Source: a virus
DNA length: 31,282 bases
Reading direction: 5' to 3' (one strand)
Virus record (IMG/VR): IMGVR_UViG_3300011253_000793
Span: 1-31,282 of that record
Of the stretch, positions 23,786 to 31,270 are shown piece after piece. The position numbers were made by a program, and so were the translations under genes. Position 1 is the first letter of the stretch; each line of letters opens with the position of its first letter. Below the pieces are notes generated by a model. The model ran no database searches. It saw only the letters and a list, made by a program, of their open reading frames with translations, and was not told the origin of the DNA.

Positions 23786-24082
23786 CTATTGTTTTTCCAG
23801 TGCAATTTCGCTTATGCCAGTGCCGTCGGGTCTGATACCGATGACGTTGTAATTTATTCCTGAGATTGCGATCACGTCGCCGTGAGCAATTCCAGGCACT
23901 TTTGAAGTCTCGACCGTGATCACCGGTTGCGTCGTTTCGACGCCAACACCAGCATCTTCAAGATAAAACTCGTTGCGAAAAATAACAGTGATCGAACTAG
24001 CACTGCCCCCGCTTGGCGTATAGCTGGCGGCTTGGGCGTGCTCGTCCACGTCAAAAAATTCTGCCAGATCCTCAAGAGCCAT
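23786..24082 (-). CDS. Head-tail joining protein (gpFII-like)
   Basis: This 98-residue beta-rich protein matches the lambda FII/head-tail attachment family. FFDVDEHAQAASYTPSGG (9-26) is the usual opening, ITVIFRNEFYLE the first strand, and HGDVIAISGINYNVIGIRPDGTGISEIALEK (67-97) the conserved end. It forms the connector ring that receives the tail. The short spacer (AAGGCG directly before ATG) suggests coupled translation from the small upstream gene. Confidence 0.85.
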   Translation of the reverse strand: MALEDLAEFFDVDEHAQAASYTPSGGSASSITVIFRNEFYLEDAGVGVETTQPVITVETSKVPGIAHGDVIAISGINYNVIGIRPDGTGISEIALEKQ

Positions 24083-24091
24083 CGCCTTGCC

Positions 24092-24286
24092 CTATTTGCC
24101 GCGCTTTGTAGTTTTTGGTGCATCGGCTTCTCTGCTTGTTGTCGGCTTTGCCGCTGCTTCGACGGGAACTGCTTTGCCCATGCGAATCAATAGCAATGCG
24201 TCTTCCTCGGTTAAGTCGTAGGTGCCGCCAGGCTTGCAGTCATATCCGCTTGCAACGACTCCCACTAAAACTTTTACTTTTGCCAT
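24092..24286 (-). CDS. Small head protein following the capsid gene
   Basis: This 64-residue protein has a short fold typical of small genes beside phage capsids: KVKVLVGVVASGYDCKPGG then DLTEEDALLLIRMGKAVPVE, and a basic unstructured tail. AAGGA lies 9 bases before the ATG at 24286; an upstream in-frame ATG at 24352 lacks a good ribosome site. It resembles N-terminal domains of FluMu-like head proteins and may help head completion. Confidence 0.65.
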   Translation of the reverse strand: MAKVKVLVGVVASGYDCKPGGTYDLTEEDALLLIRMGKAVPVEAAAKPTTSREADAPKTTKRGK

Positions 24287-24356
24287 TTTGTTTTTTCCTT
24301 GAGAGGGGGATAGGCCCGCGACTAGCGCGGGCGAATCCTTAGTGCTCAACAATTAC

Positions 24357-26141
24357 CTAAGCACCTTTTCCAAATGAAGCCGAATGTCGCACTCCTACGT
24401 CAACCATCGCATGAAGGCCGAGCGTCAATTGCCCGGTTTGAGCGTTGCGATCAGTGATGACCTCAACAGCGCCAAACTGGGCGATCATTAACTGGCTGAA
24501 GTCGCCAAGTAAGATCGTGTTCGCAGTCATGCTTGAAGTTGGGTTTACTGAGTAACCCATGATGCTGTTGTCTTCAGAAACGAATCGGCCAGAACCAGAG
24601 TCCTTAGTCGTTGTTTTCAAAGTTCCAGCAAGTGCAGGGGTTGTTACGAACGCCATGTTTGCGCCCATTGCGTTGTCGGCGCTGATGGCTGATTCAATCG
24701 CAACGATCTCAGCAAACGTCGGAGCACCAGCAGAAGCGAATGAAACGCTACCAATGCCAGTCGTTGCCAGGATGCCGGTGGGCTGGTTGCTTGAACCAGT
24801 TCCAGCCAATGCAGCCGCGTCGATCGCAACTGCGATGGCTCGCGTGATGTCGTCCTGAATTACAGTCTCGACCGAGGGGTCACTCTGCACCAAAAGGTTG
24901 CGCGAGATTTGTACAAATGACGCGAGGTTTTTTGGACTCAATGAAACGCTTGAGAACACTGGCTGACCTTCAGTCGGCGCGCCATCTTCCGCAACCCAGT
25001 AGGTTGAAGTTCCAGTTGCTAACTTAGGAATTGCAACATTGCCCTGCAAGTTGCTCATGATGCGAGCGCCCAGGCGAGTCGTTACCATTGCAGCGCGTAA
25101 TGCGTCAATGAAGTTTGCCCCGTCGTGGTCAGTGCCAACCAGAAAGCCACCGGCATTGTTGGTGCCAACAGTCAAGTCGCGTCGACCCCAAGCCATATCT
25201 GAAGGCATGTAGAAGCCGCCATTTGATTGGCCGCTGCGCTGTGCGATGGTGTCGCTGATTTCTTTTTCAAGTCCAGCTTTTGACCAGTCGCCTGATGCAG
25301 ATGCAGAGATAGCGCGCAACAAAGAATAGCTTTGCTTCTCGCCTCGGCTCAGATCCACATTTAAAGGGCTGGCAATGTCAGCAGCCAAATCAGGCTTGCG
25401 GGCAAGCTCTTTTTTAGTTGCTTCAAATGCTTCACGCTGAAAGTGATCGAGGGCAAAGCCGTCGTTCAATGCTTTGTCAGCAAGTTCGCGCAGGTAGGGC
25501 GCATCTTTTGCCATCTCGTTGATGGTGCGAACGCGGAGCTGTTCTTCTTTTAAAACTGCTTCGCGGGCTTCGTTTTTAACGACTTCGATGTCGATCTTTT
25601 GGTCTTCCATTATCGGAGTTTCCTTTATTAAATTAATTACACGGGTTAAGTGATCGCCTGAGACGGCGTCTGATCTTCCAATTCCAACTGAAAAATCTGC
25701 TGGCGTAGATACAAGACTGATTTCATGCGGTGCCCATTGGGTCGCGGTGAAAACTCGCTCGCTTTTTTCTTCCATTTCTTCAATTGTGTAACCGACCGAA
25801 ACATTCAATCGAATACCATCAAGCACGTCCTGGTAGAATTCCTCGCCTCGTTCGCTTTTTGAAAATCGAACTGTGGCGATGCCGCGTCCGTTTTCCACGG
25901 TGGCGTTTTCAATGACGCCGATTTGATCGTTCAGGTCATGATTAGCAAGCAATGCGGCCTTGGCATTCAAGCGCGTAAGGTCGACAGATTCGGCAGAGTG
26001 CGAGAGCACCTCAGTTCCAAACCATCTTTCGACCGGCTGTTCGCTTGAAAAGCTCAGGGTCACGGTGCGAGCTTCTGCATCGACTTGATCCCGTTCAAAA
26101 TTAAATTGCCGACTCAGTTGGCCGGTCTTAATCTGTTCCAT
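24357..26141 (-). CDS. Fused HK97 prohead protease and major capsid protein
   Basis: This 594-residue protein joins two usual genes. Residues 1-165 are a U35/S78-type prohead protease: His68 in LLANHDLNDQIGVIE and Ser142 in APHEISLVSTPAD are the catalytic candidates. Residues 178-594 are a complete HK97 major capsid protein, with a helical scaffold-like delta region (178-300) and then GGFLVGTDHDGANFIDALR, SLSPKNLASFVQISRNLL and a C-terminal VGVRHSASFGKGA. The protease should cut itself free during head maturation. A separate ribosome site before Met178 (AAGGA, 10-base spacer) would allow free capsid protein too. It overlaps the portal gene by 14 bases. Confidence 0.95.
   Translation of the reverse strand: MEQIKTGQLSRQFNFERDQVDAEARTVTLSFSSEQPVERWFGTEVLSHSAESVDLTRLNAKAALLANHDLNDQIGVIENATVENGRGIATVRFSKSERGEEFYQDVLDGIRLNVSVGYTIEEMEEKSERVFTATQWAPHEISLVSTPADFSVGIGRSDAVSGDHLTRVINLIKETPIMEDQKIDIEVVKNEAREAVLKEEQLRVRTINEMAKDAPYLRELADKALNDGFALDHFQREAFEATKKELARKPDLAADIASPLNVDLSRGEKQSYSLLRAISASASGDWSKAGLEKEISDTIAQRSGQSNGGFYMPSDMAWGRRDLTVGTNNAGGFLVGTDHDGANFIDALRAAMVTTRLGARIMSNLQGNVAIPKLATGTSTYWVAEDGAPTEGQPVFSSVSLSPKNLASFVQISRNLLVQSDPSVETVIQDDITRAIAVAIDAAALAGTGSSNQPTGILATTGIGSVSFASAGAPTFAEIVAIESAISADNAMGANMAFVTTPALAGTLKTTTKDSGSGRFVSEDNSIMGYSVNPTSSMTANTILLGDFSQLMIAQFGAVEVITDRNAQTGQLTLGLHAMVDVGVRHSASFGKGA
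25608..25625 (-). promoter_or_regulatory. Possible internal translation start for free capsid protein
   Basis: AAGGA (25621-25625) precedes an in-frame ATG at 25610 (Met178 of the fusion) by 10 bases, exactly at the border between protease and capsid. It would give a 417-residue capsid protein, the usual HK97 length. The spacer is a little long, and it remains to be shown whether both starts are used. Confidence 0.5.
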
Positions 26142-27522
26142 CGTCTGACTCCATCATTGGTTCGATAGGCCCGAAAACCAGGCCGTACTCGGCCATTAGT
26201 TCGGTCTCTTTTTGTCGTTGATCGAATACTTCCTCAAGGTCTTTACCCTGGCTTGCAGCTATTGCCGAGAGGCTGCTCACGCCTAATTCGTAGGCCATCT
26301 TGTGCGCTTGCAGATCCTTGACGGGATCAACCCAGGTCCAGCCGCGAGGCACAAATGTGGCGACGGTTTGCTCTGCATTGATGCCAAGCCGCCCCTGGTT
26401 AAATTCCAGCCAGGCCGAAAATATGGGGCGCATCAGGTGCGAGATATAAAACTGCTGCCAGCGCTTCCAGTTGTCGCGCTCCTCGATAGTTCCTGCTCTG
26501 ATAGAGCTAAAATTGACCGATGACAGGTCGCTGGAAAGGGCGTGATAGGTCACGTTTAAACCGGTCGCAACGCCCTTTAGAACGCCTGAAACGTAGTCTG
26601 AATAAGCACTGACAGGGTGGTTGGGGTCGAGCATGGCCAGCTCAGTTCCAGCCGGTAATTCAGTAAAGCCAACGCCGCCGATGGATGAGGGTAGGCCATA
26701 GCCTTCGGCATTTTCTTGATCGTCTAGGTAATCGCCGGTCGGCGTCTTGTAGTATCCGACCTTGCTGGCTGCTATTTCAGCAGCGCGCATTTCAGCTCGC
26801 TCATAACGTCCAAGCATCAACAAGTGAATCATTACCGGCGCAAGCCAGGTGGCGCCTCGAATCTGGTTCGGGCGATCCGACTTGTAAATGTGAATAATGT
26901 CTGCGGCGACGACCCGTTCGTAGGCGTTGATATTCGGCGACTTCGTTGGCATCCCAAAGATTGAAGGCACCTTATTGGGCGGCATTTTCCACAAGTAATA
27001 TGCGACCGGCTTGCCAGCGCGGTCTAACTCAATGCCTTGCACGATGGCATTGCTTTCTTTTGTCGCTTCGCGGTTCAGTGCGTAATCAAGAAAATCGGCG
27101 TCGTAAATCGCAATCTGAAATTCAGATCCGCGAACCATGCGAACCAGCACCTCGCCATCACGGCAAACTGACCGCACAACCAGGCGCTGAATGTCAGCCC
27201 AGTCGAGCCGACCAGCGCGCGAGCAATTCTTGGCGCTTGTCCAATCGGTGAATTCGCGCTCGATGATTCGGTTGATGCGGTTGTCGAGCTTGCCTTTATT
27301 GGTTCGCGCCTTGCTTTGCAGCTTAATGCCTTCGCCGACGATGTTGGTCTCGACCAGGTTTAAATACCGGCTGGCGTAATCGTTGTTTTGCTCAAGATCC
27401 CGCGCCCTGGCGCGCAGAGCTTCGCCCTGGGTTCGCAGGTCTTCGTTGATGCTTTTGACTTCGCTGACCCAGTTCTGGACAACATCAGGCGAAGCGGCAT
27501 CCCATCGGCGCACATTGTTCAT
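26128..27522 (-). CDS. Portal protein, lambda gpB type
   Basis: This 464-residue protein is a lambda-B family portal (pfam05136 type). Conserved pieces include RARDLEQNNDYASRYLNLVE (about 38-57), NIVGEGI, DWADIQRLVVRSVCRDGEVL (about 107-126), and the central RAEMRAAEIAASKVGYYKTP. The C-terminus is PRGWTWVDPVKDLQAHKMAYELG, near-universal in this family. It forms the dodecameric channel at one vertex for DNA and terminase. Length is close to lambda's. The ATG overlaps the connector stop and the stop overlaps the protease-capsid start. Confidence 0.95.
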   Translation of the reverse strand: MNNVRRWDAASPDVVQNWVSEVKSINEDLRTQGEALRARARDLEQNNDYASRYLNLVETNIVGEGIKLQSKARTNKGKLDNRINRIIEREFTDWTSAKNCSRAGRLDWADIQRLVVRSVCRDGEVLVRMVRGSEFQIAIYDADFLDYALNREATKESNAIVQGIELDRAGKPVAYYLWKMPPNKVPSIFGMPTKSPNINAYERVVAADIIHIYKSDRPNQIRGATWLAPVMIHLLMLGRYERAEMRAAEIAASKVGYYKTPTGDYLDDQENAEGYGLPSSIGGVGFTELPAGTELAMLDPNHPVSAYSDYVSGVLKGVATGLNVTYHALSSDLSSVNFSSIRAGTIEERDNWKRWQQFYISHLMRPIFSAWLEFNQGRLGINAEQTVATFVPRGWTWVDPVKDLQAHKMAYELGVSSLSAIAASQGKDLEEVFDQRQKETELMAEYGLVFGPIEPMMESDDGTD

Positions 27523-28070
27523 CGGCGAATTCCAAAGGTTTTGCGCTGTTTCGTGTTGATCTCGCCGACAGTCTGATCACGCATTCTTATCAGTTCCGGT
27601 AAATCGACATAGGAATAACTGCGACCAGCGATCGAATAAGCGCTTGCCGTCTTAGTAGTGAGATTAAGAATTGCGGTTTCAAGGTTCTCTAACCGCTGGC
27701 GCAGATTGGTTATCGGATTGGCCGTCGACTGGTCACGGTTTGCGATCAGTTGGATCTGACCGGATCCGATTGTGATTCGCTCGCTGTCAGAGTTGCGAGT
27801 GATATAAATTTGGTAAGTATATCGACCAACGATATAGGCGGCGGTTGTGCTGCTGCCGACTTCTATTATGTATTCAAGTCCCGACGCGCTGGCGGTGATC
27901 TCAATCTCGGTCGTACCAGCCCCCTGCAAGCGCAACGCGTATTTAAGCGTATAGGCTGAGTTTGGATAATCGATGTTCAGATCCGATCGTTTCCAGCGCC
28001 ACATATCACCGGCAACCAGCTCGGTCGGCTCGGTGGTGGGGTAGTTAGCAGAATCAAACGCATTTGTCAT
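27519..28070 (-). CDS. gpW-like connector with extra N-terminal beta domain
   Basis: This 183-residue protein lies between terminase and portal, where lambda has gpW. The C-terminal 65 residues (RQRLENLETAILNLTTKTA, then YSIAGRSYSYVDLPELIRMR and a basic end) resemble gpW in helix, beta hairpin and helix order. The N-terminal 110 residues form an Ig-like beta domain (WRWKRSDLNIDYPNSAYTLKY) not present in lambda gpW. No ribosome site precedes its ATG; instead GCAATC...GATTGC could form a hairpin there. The connector call is by position and pattern. Confidence 0.65.
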   Translation of the reverse strand: MTNAFDSANYPTTEPTELVAGDMWRWKRSDLNIDYPNSAYTLKYALRLQGAGTTEIEITASASGLEYIIEVGSSTTAAYIVGRYTYQIYITRNSDSERITIGSGQIQLIANRDQSTANPITNLRQRLENLETAILNLTTKTASAYSIAGRSYSYVDLPELIRMRDQTVGEINTKQRKTFGIRR

Positions 28071-28073
28071 CGA

Positions 28074-28092
28074 GCAATCATCTCGGGATTGC
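28074..28092 (-). promoter_or_regulatory. Hairpin directly before the connector start
   Basis: GCAATC (28074-28079) and GATTGC (28087-28092) are perfect 6-bp arms with a 7-base loop, ending 3 bases before the ATG. No Shine-Dalgarno sequence is present between hairpin and start. A translation-control element or chance are both possible. Confidence 0.4.
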
Positions 28093-28137
28093 TGTCAAAT
28101 TTTTAGGGAAAAACTTTACAAATTTACAAGTTGTTTC

Positions 28138-28168
28138 GGCGGATAAGTAAACCGTTTACTTTTCCGCC
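28138..28168. promoter_or_regulatory. 15-bp inverted repeat in the divergent late/moron region
   Basis: GGCGGATAAGTAAAC and GTTTACTTTTCCGCC pair with a single mismatch around a central C. A T-rich stretch (CTTTTTT) follows on the plus strand, which would suit a terminator, but no plus-strand gene reads into it from the left. A TTTACT...TGTAAA promoter-like pair on the minus strand overlaps its left arm. An operator for the late promoter, perhaps bound by the Mor-like protein, is an alternative. Confidence 0.6.
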
Positions 28169-28201
28169 TTAAATCTTTTTTAAATTAATTGCATAAAGTG
28201 C

Positions 28202-28229
28202 TTGCATTGTGACCGGTCACGAATATAAT
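28202..28229 (+). promoter_or_regulatory. Promoter with palindromic operator for the plus-strand gene pair
   Basis: TTGCAT (28202-28207) and a consensus TATAAT (28224-28229) are separated by 16 bases. The spacer contains the perfect 12-bp palindrome GTGACCGGTCAC (28209-28220). A repressor bound here would block polymerase. ACCGGTCA recurs in the early control region at 6335-6342, so the same regulator may act on both. Confidence 0.75.
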
Positions 28230-28262
28230 AGATAACAACAACAACGCAAACGGAGAGACAAA

Positions 28263-28493
28263 ATGATCAAGTTCGAAACTGGCAAAACTTACAAGACAAA
28301 CTTTATTTGTTCCTCTGATAGCTGGATCCACGTCACGATAATTAAGCGCACAGAAAAAACTGTGACGTTTGAAGGCGTTATGGGCGAAGGCGTTAAGCGA
28401 GCAAAAATCAAAGTTTATGAGGGCGTTGAGCAATTTTTGCCAACCGGCAGCTATTCAATGGCACCAACCATGAGAGCAGACAAAGCGGCATAA
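28263..28493 (+). CDS. Moron protein 1 (YSMAP-type small protein)
   Basis: This 76-residue protein matches a family common on proteobacterial plasmids and genomic islands: an N-terminal FETGKTYKTNFICSSDSWI, then VTIIKRTEKTVTF, a KRAKIKVYEGVEQF strand and a near-invariant end GSYSMAPTMRA. The fold appears all-beta. The function is unknown to me. The ribosome site is GGAGAG, 5-6 bases before the ATG. It has its own promoter with an operator and runs opposite to the late genes around it, as expected of a moron. Confidence 0.8.
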   Translation: MIKFETGKTYKTNFICSSDSWIHVTIIKRTEKTVTFEGVMGEGVKRAKIKVYEGVEQFLPTGSYSMAPTMRADKAA

Positions 28494-28510
28494 GCCGCCC
28501 AGGGGGAATC

Positions 28511-28849
28511 ATGAAAAATCAAATCACAATGCAGAAGCATCATCGTGGCTATCTTGTGCGATGGCCAGCAGAATGGGAAAACTGGGATTTTAAAACGTAC
28601 CGCGAGCAATACTGCGAAAGCAGCGGGATCGATGATGAGTCAGGATTCAGGAAAGCGCAGCGTCTCAAACGCGAGTTGATCGATGACCTCAAAAAGTTGC
28701 AAAAATCCATCGTGGCAAAAACCGCAACCGAGCGCAAAAGCGCCGAGCGGGAACGCAAAAAAGAGCAAGGCCTGAAGCGCCTTGAGTTGTGGGTCACAGA
28801 TGCAGAGGCCCAGCAGATCCAGACATTGATTAAAGAGTTGAGGGCATAG
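28511..28849 (+). CDS. Moron protein 2 (basic coiled-coil protein)
   Basis: This 112-residue protein begins with a compact aromatic segment (GYLVRWPAEWENWDFKTYREQY), followed by a basic coiled coil rich in Lys, Arg and Glu (about 55-90). It ends with KRLELWVTDAEAQQIQTLIKEL, which looks like one ribbon-helix-helix half. The gene follows moron 1 by 17 bases with AGGGGGA as ribosome site. DNA binding, perhaps at the palindrome upstream, is possible from the C-terminus. I recognise no family. Confidence 0.7.
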   Translation: MKNQITMQKHHRGYLVRWPAEWENWDFKTYREQYCESSGIDDESGFRKAQRLKRELIDDLKKLQKSIVAKTATERKSAERERKKEQGLKRLELWVTDAEAQQIQTLIKELRA

Positions 28850-28855
28850 CCCTCA
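28839..28855. terminator. Hairpin over the two convergent stop codons
   Basis: TGAGGGC-ATA-GCCCTCA forms a 7-bp stem spanning the TAG of moron 2 and the TGA of the Mor-like gene. There is no strong T run on either side, so termination would be weak or Rho-dependent. Its placement at the gene junction still suggests a transcription barrier between moron and late genes. Confidence 0.5.
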
Positions 28856-29101
28856 GTTCTCGTTCAAGATTTGATACACCCGCTGGCGCGTGATCTTAAA
28901 TCGCCCACATAGATCATCAATATTCCTGCCGTTAAACTCCGCCCGCAGTTGATCCTGGTCGATCTTCTGCCGCTTCAGAATGTAGATCGTATCGCCGCCA
29001 GCGCGCTGCTGGAGTGCCTCGATGATCGCCTCGCGCAATTCATCGGCCAAAGATCCCTCAACCTTGCTGTGCAATACCTCAGAAATGATCGCTTCGATCA
29101 C
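28853..29101 (-). CDS. Mor/C-like transcription regulator
   Basis: This 82-residue protein has the Mor family's C-terminal HTH, EFNGRNIDDLCGRFKITRQR followed by VYQIL (about 55-79), and the helical dimerisation part before it. It is shorter than Mu Mor (129 residues), lacking some of the N-terminus. The GTG start overlaps the terminase stop as GTGA. Mor activates the middle promoter in Mu; here, one gene upstream of the late structural block, it may regulate the promoter in 28071-28262. The family call is good; the target is inferred. Confidence 0.75.
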   Translation of the reverse strand: MIEAIISEVLHSKVEGSLADELREAIIEALQQRAGGDTIYILKRQKIDQDQLRAEFNGRNIDDLCGRFKITRQRVYQILNEN

Positions 29102-30906
29102 AGCCAGGCACCGCCATTCTGTTGGTTAATCGTCCATTTGCGCCTTTTAGGTGGTGTTTGTACGGTTTTAGGTACGTTTTCGGCGTCATTTTGCACAGGT
29201 ACGCGCGGCCTTCTGCGCGTGTTTTGGCTTAATCTTAGGGCTGCGAGGGCATAAACTCGGCAGTCGAGCGCCTCATTTCGCGCCCTGGTCGCAGCCCATT
29301 CCTGGCGCGGTCGGCCTTTACTGTACCGCGTGACCAGTTTCTCGGCGGTAAGCTGGGCAAAATACTCGTCATCATAGGCCGCGTCAGCGGGAAAATGGCA
29401 ATATCCAGGTCCAGGCTCGGCGATACTGAGCATCGAATAAACCATTGCTTTGCCCTGGTCGACGCCGATTGGCTCGGCTGTGAGCGCCTTCTTGCGGCGC
29501 TTTGCGAGCCGCCTGGCGCGCTTTTGCGCGTCCTCGATCAATGGCAAGCCGAAGCCTGAAACGCCCTTGACGGCGTGACAGTAGCGCCTCTTGGCGACGA
29601 AATCATAAACCAGCGAAGTGTTATAGCCGCTGTCGATTGCAACCGAGTCAGGCGCTAGGTCATCTAGCAATTCCGCAAGCTCATCCCACACGCCAGGCTG
29701 GGCGGTGTCGCCCAATAAGACCACATAATCTATCGACCAGCTTTCCTCACCCTCGCCCCAGCCGACGTATTCAAGCTCAAGCCGATCTTTTTGCACGTCA
29801 ACGCCAATCGTGGTCTTTTTAAATTCCAGGGCAGCGGGGTATTCCTCCCGGCGCATGATCAGGGCGGCGGGGTCTGCCTGTTGCCCTTGCTCCGTCCAAA
29901 CTTCGCCCAGCACCGTATTGATGAACGTCTTCAGTTGCTCCTGGGATCCTTTCTTTGCCGCCATGAAATCGGTCGCGGCGTCGCTCCATGAATACCATCC
30001 GAGCGGGCTGTACAGGCTCGACAGGTGGTAGCCCTTATATCTGCCGGTCGCGGTCGGTCGCCATTCACCGGCCAGCAGCATGTTCGTTTTATTGGATTCG
30101 CTTATTTCAGATCCGCAGTGCTCGCACACCAGGCAAGCGGTGGTCGGGTCGTTGTCATGCCAGCGGATCCGGTCCCAGGTGATCGTGCCAAATTCCGAGC
30201 AGTGAGGGCAGGGTACATAAAAATAGCGTTGATCGGATTGCTCGAAATATTCCTGAATCGTGCAAAGGCCGTCCAGGGTCGGAGTGCTGACCATGAAAAC
30301 CTTGCGGTTGCGTTTAAACGTGGCCGTTCGACGGATCGCCAATTGTACCGGCGAGCCTTCGCCATCCACGTCGCTAGGATAGCTGCTGGCCTCATCCAGA
30401 AACAGATAGCGCGCTGGCATCGAGCGCAGCCCGACGTTGCTATTAGAGCCGGTTAGGATCAGGGTGCCGCCCGCATAGTCTTTTTGGAATAGCGTATTGC
30501 CGGAGTCCCTGGCGCGGGGTGCAGATATTTTGGCGGCGACTTCTGGGATGCTGTCGAGCATTGGCCCGATCCGTTGCTTGCTTGCGCGCTTCGCGCTGTC
30601 GGCGGTCGGCATGACGTAAAGCATCGAACCAGGCGCGTGGTGGATTACATATCCGAGCCAATTATTGCCCGCCTCAGTTGCGCCGATTTGCGCGCCCTTC
30701 TGGAAGACGATGATATCGTCAGGGCTTTGCGCGCTCAGTGAATCCATGATCTCGCGCAGGTACGGGGTGCGATCAGTGCGCCATTTGCCTGCCTCGCTGC
30801 TGCTTGCCTGGTCAAGAATGCGGTGCCGGTCAGCCCATTCGCTGACAGTCAGATCCGGTTCAGGGCGCAGGGCTGCGCTATACGCTTGGCTGTACACGAT
30901 CGGCAA
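29098..30906 (-). CDS. Terminase large subunit, GpA family
   Basis: This 602-residue protein is a lambda gpA-type packaging ATPase and nuclease. LTVSEWADRHRIL (19-31) is the family opening; the ATPase has VFQKGAQIGATEAGNNWLGY (the atypical Walker A) and YLFLDEASSYP (Walker B). A zinc ribbon follows (CPHC...CLVCEHCG, about 235-275). The nuclease has GVDVQKDRLE and AIDSGYNTSLVYDF as metal-binding strands. GpA terminases cut at cos, which fits the terminal 12-mer. The start is a TTG at 30906 or GTG at 30897; either overlaps the small subunit. Confidence 0.95.
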   Translation of the reverse strand: MPIVYSQAYSAALRPEPDLTVSEWADRHRILDQASSSEAGKWRTDRTPYLREIMDSLSAQSPDDIIVFQKGAQIGATEAGNNWLGYVIHHAPGSMLYVMPTADSAKRASKQRIGPMLDSIPEVAAKISAPRARDSGNTLFQKDYAGGTLILTGSNSNVGLRSMPARYLFLDEASSYPSDVDGEGSPVQLAIRRTATFKRNRKVFMVSTPTLDGLCTIQEYFEQSDQRYFYVPCPHCSEFGTITWDRIRWHDNDPTTACLVCEHCGSEISESNKTNMLLAGEWRPTATGRYKGYHLSSLYSPLGWYSWSDAATDFMAAKKGSQEQLKTFINTVLGEVWTEQGQQADPAALIMRREEYPAALEFKKTTIGVDVQKDRLELEYVGWGEGEESWSIDYVVLLGDTAQPGVWDELAELLDDLAPDSVAIDSGYNTSLVYDFVAKRRYCHAVKGVSGFGLPLIEDAQKRARRLAKRRKKALTAEPIGVDQGKAMVYSMLSIAEPGPGYCHFPADAAYDDEYFAQLTAEKLVTRYSKGRPRQEWAATRARNEALDCRVYALAALRLSQNTRRRPRVPVQNDAENVPKTVQTPPKRRKWTINQQNGGAWL

Positions 30907-31210
30907 CCATTTCCAATGTCTCTTTCACTTCACGCCGCAGCTCGAACAAAATCTCTTTTTCGGTGCGTCCAACCAGGATGCTGCTGATTCTTTCCGGCAG
31001 TGCTAGGAAGGCATTTTTGACTTCCCTGGCTGCATTGTCGGCTTGCTTCCTGACGGTTGAGGCTTCAACCAGCTCGGCCTCTTTTTCACGAAGTGTGAGC
31101 GAGGCCAGCTCGGCATTGGATTCTTCGCGCTTCGCTCGCGCCGCGTTATATCGCGCATAATCTTCGACCCCATCGGCCTCGACCGCCGCTGTTTTGCGTC
31201 CTTGTTTCAT
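30878..31210 (-). CDS. Terminase small subunit, Nu1-like
   Basis: This 110-residue helical protein resembles the C-terminal half of Nu1/DUF1441-type small subunits: LREKEAELVEASTVRKQADN (about 40-59), then FLALPERISSILVGRTEKE and LRREVKETLEMVAD. The N-terminal winged helix of lambda Nu1 is missing or strongly reduced, so DNA recognition at the ends may differ. Its ATG is 60 bases from the terminal 12-mer and only a distant AGAGG (13 bases) serves as ribosome site. Confidence 0.8.
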   Translation of the reverse strand: MKQGRKTAAVEADGVEDYARYNAARAKREESNAELASLTLREKEAELVEASTVRKQADNAAREVKNAFLALPERISSILVGRTEKEILFELRREVKETLEMVADRVQPSV

Positions 31211-31270
31211 TTAGTTATATAAACCTCTTTTTTAATGCTTTTTGAATCTATTCACTAAAAAATGATCGAC

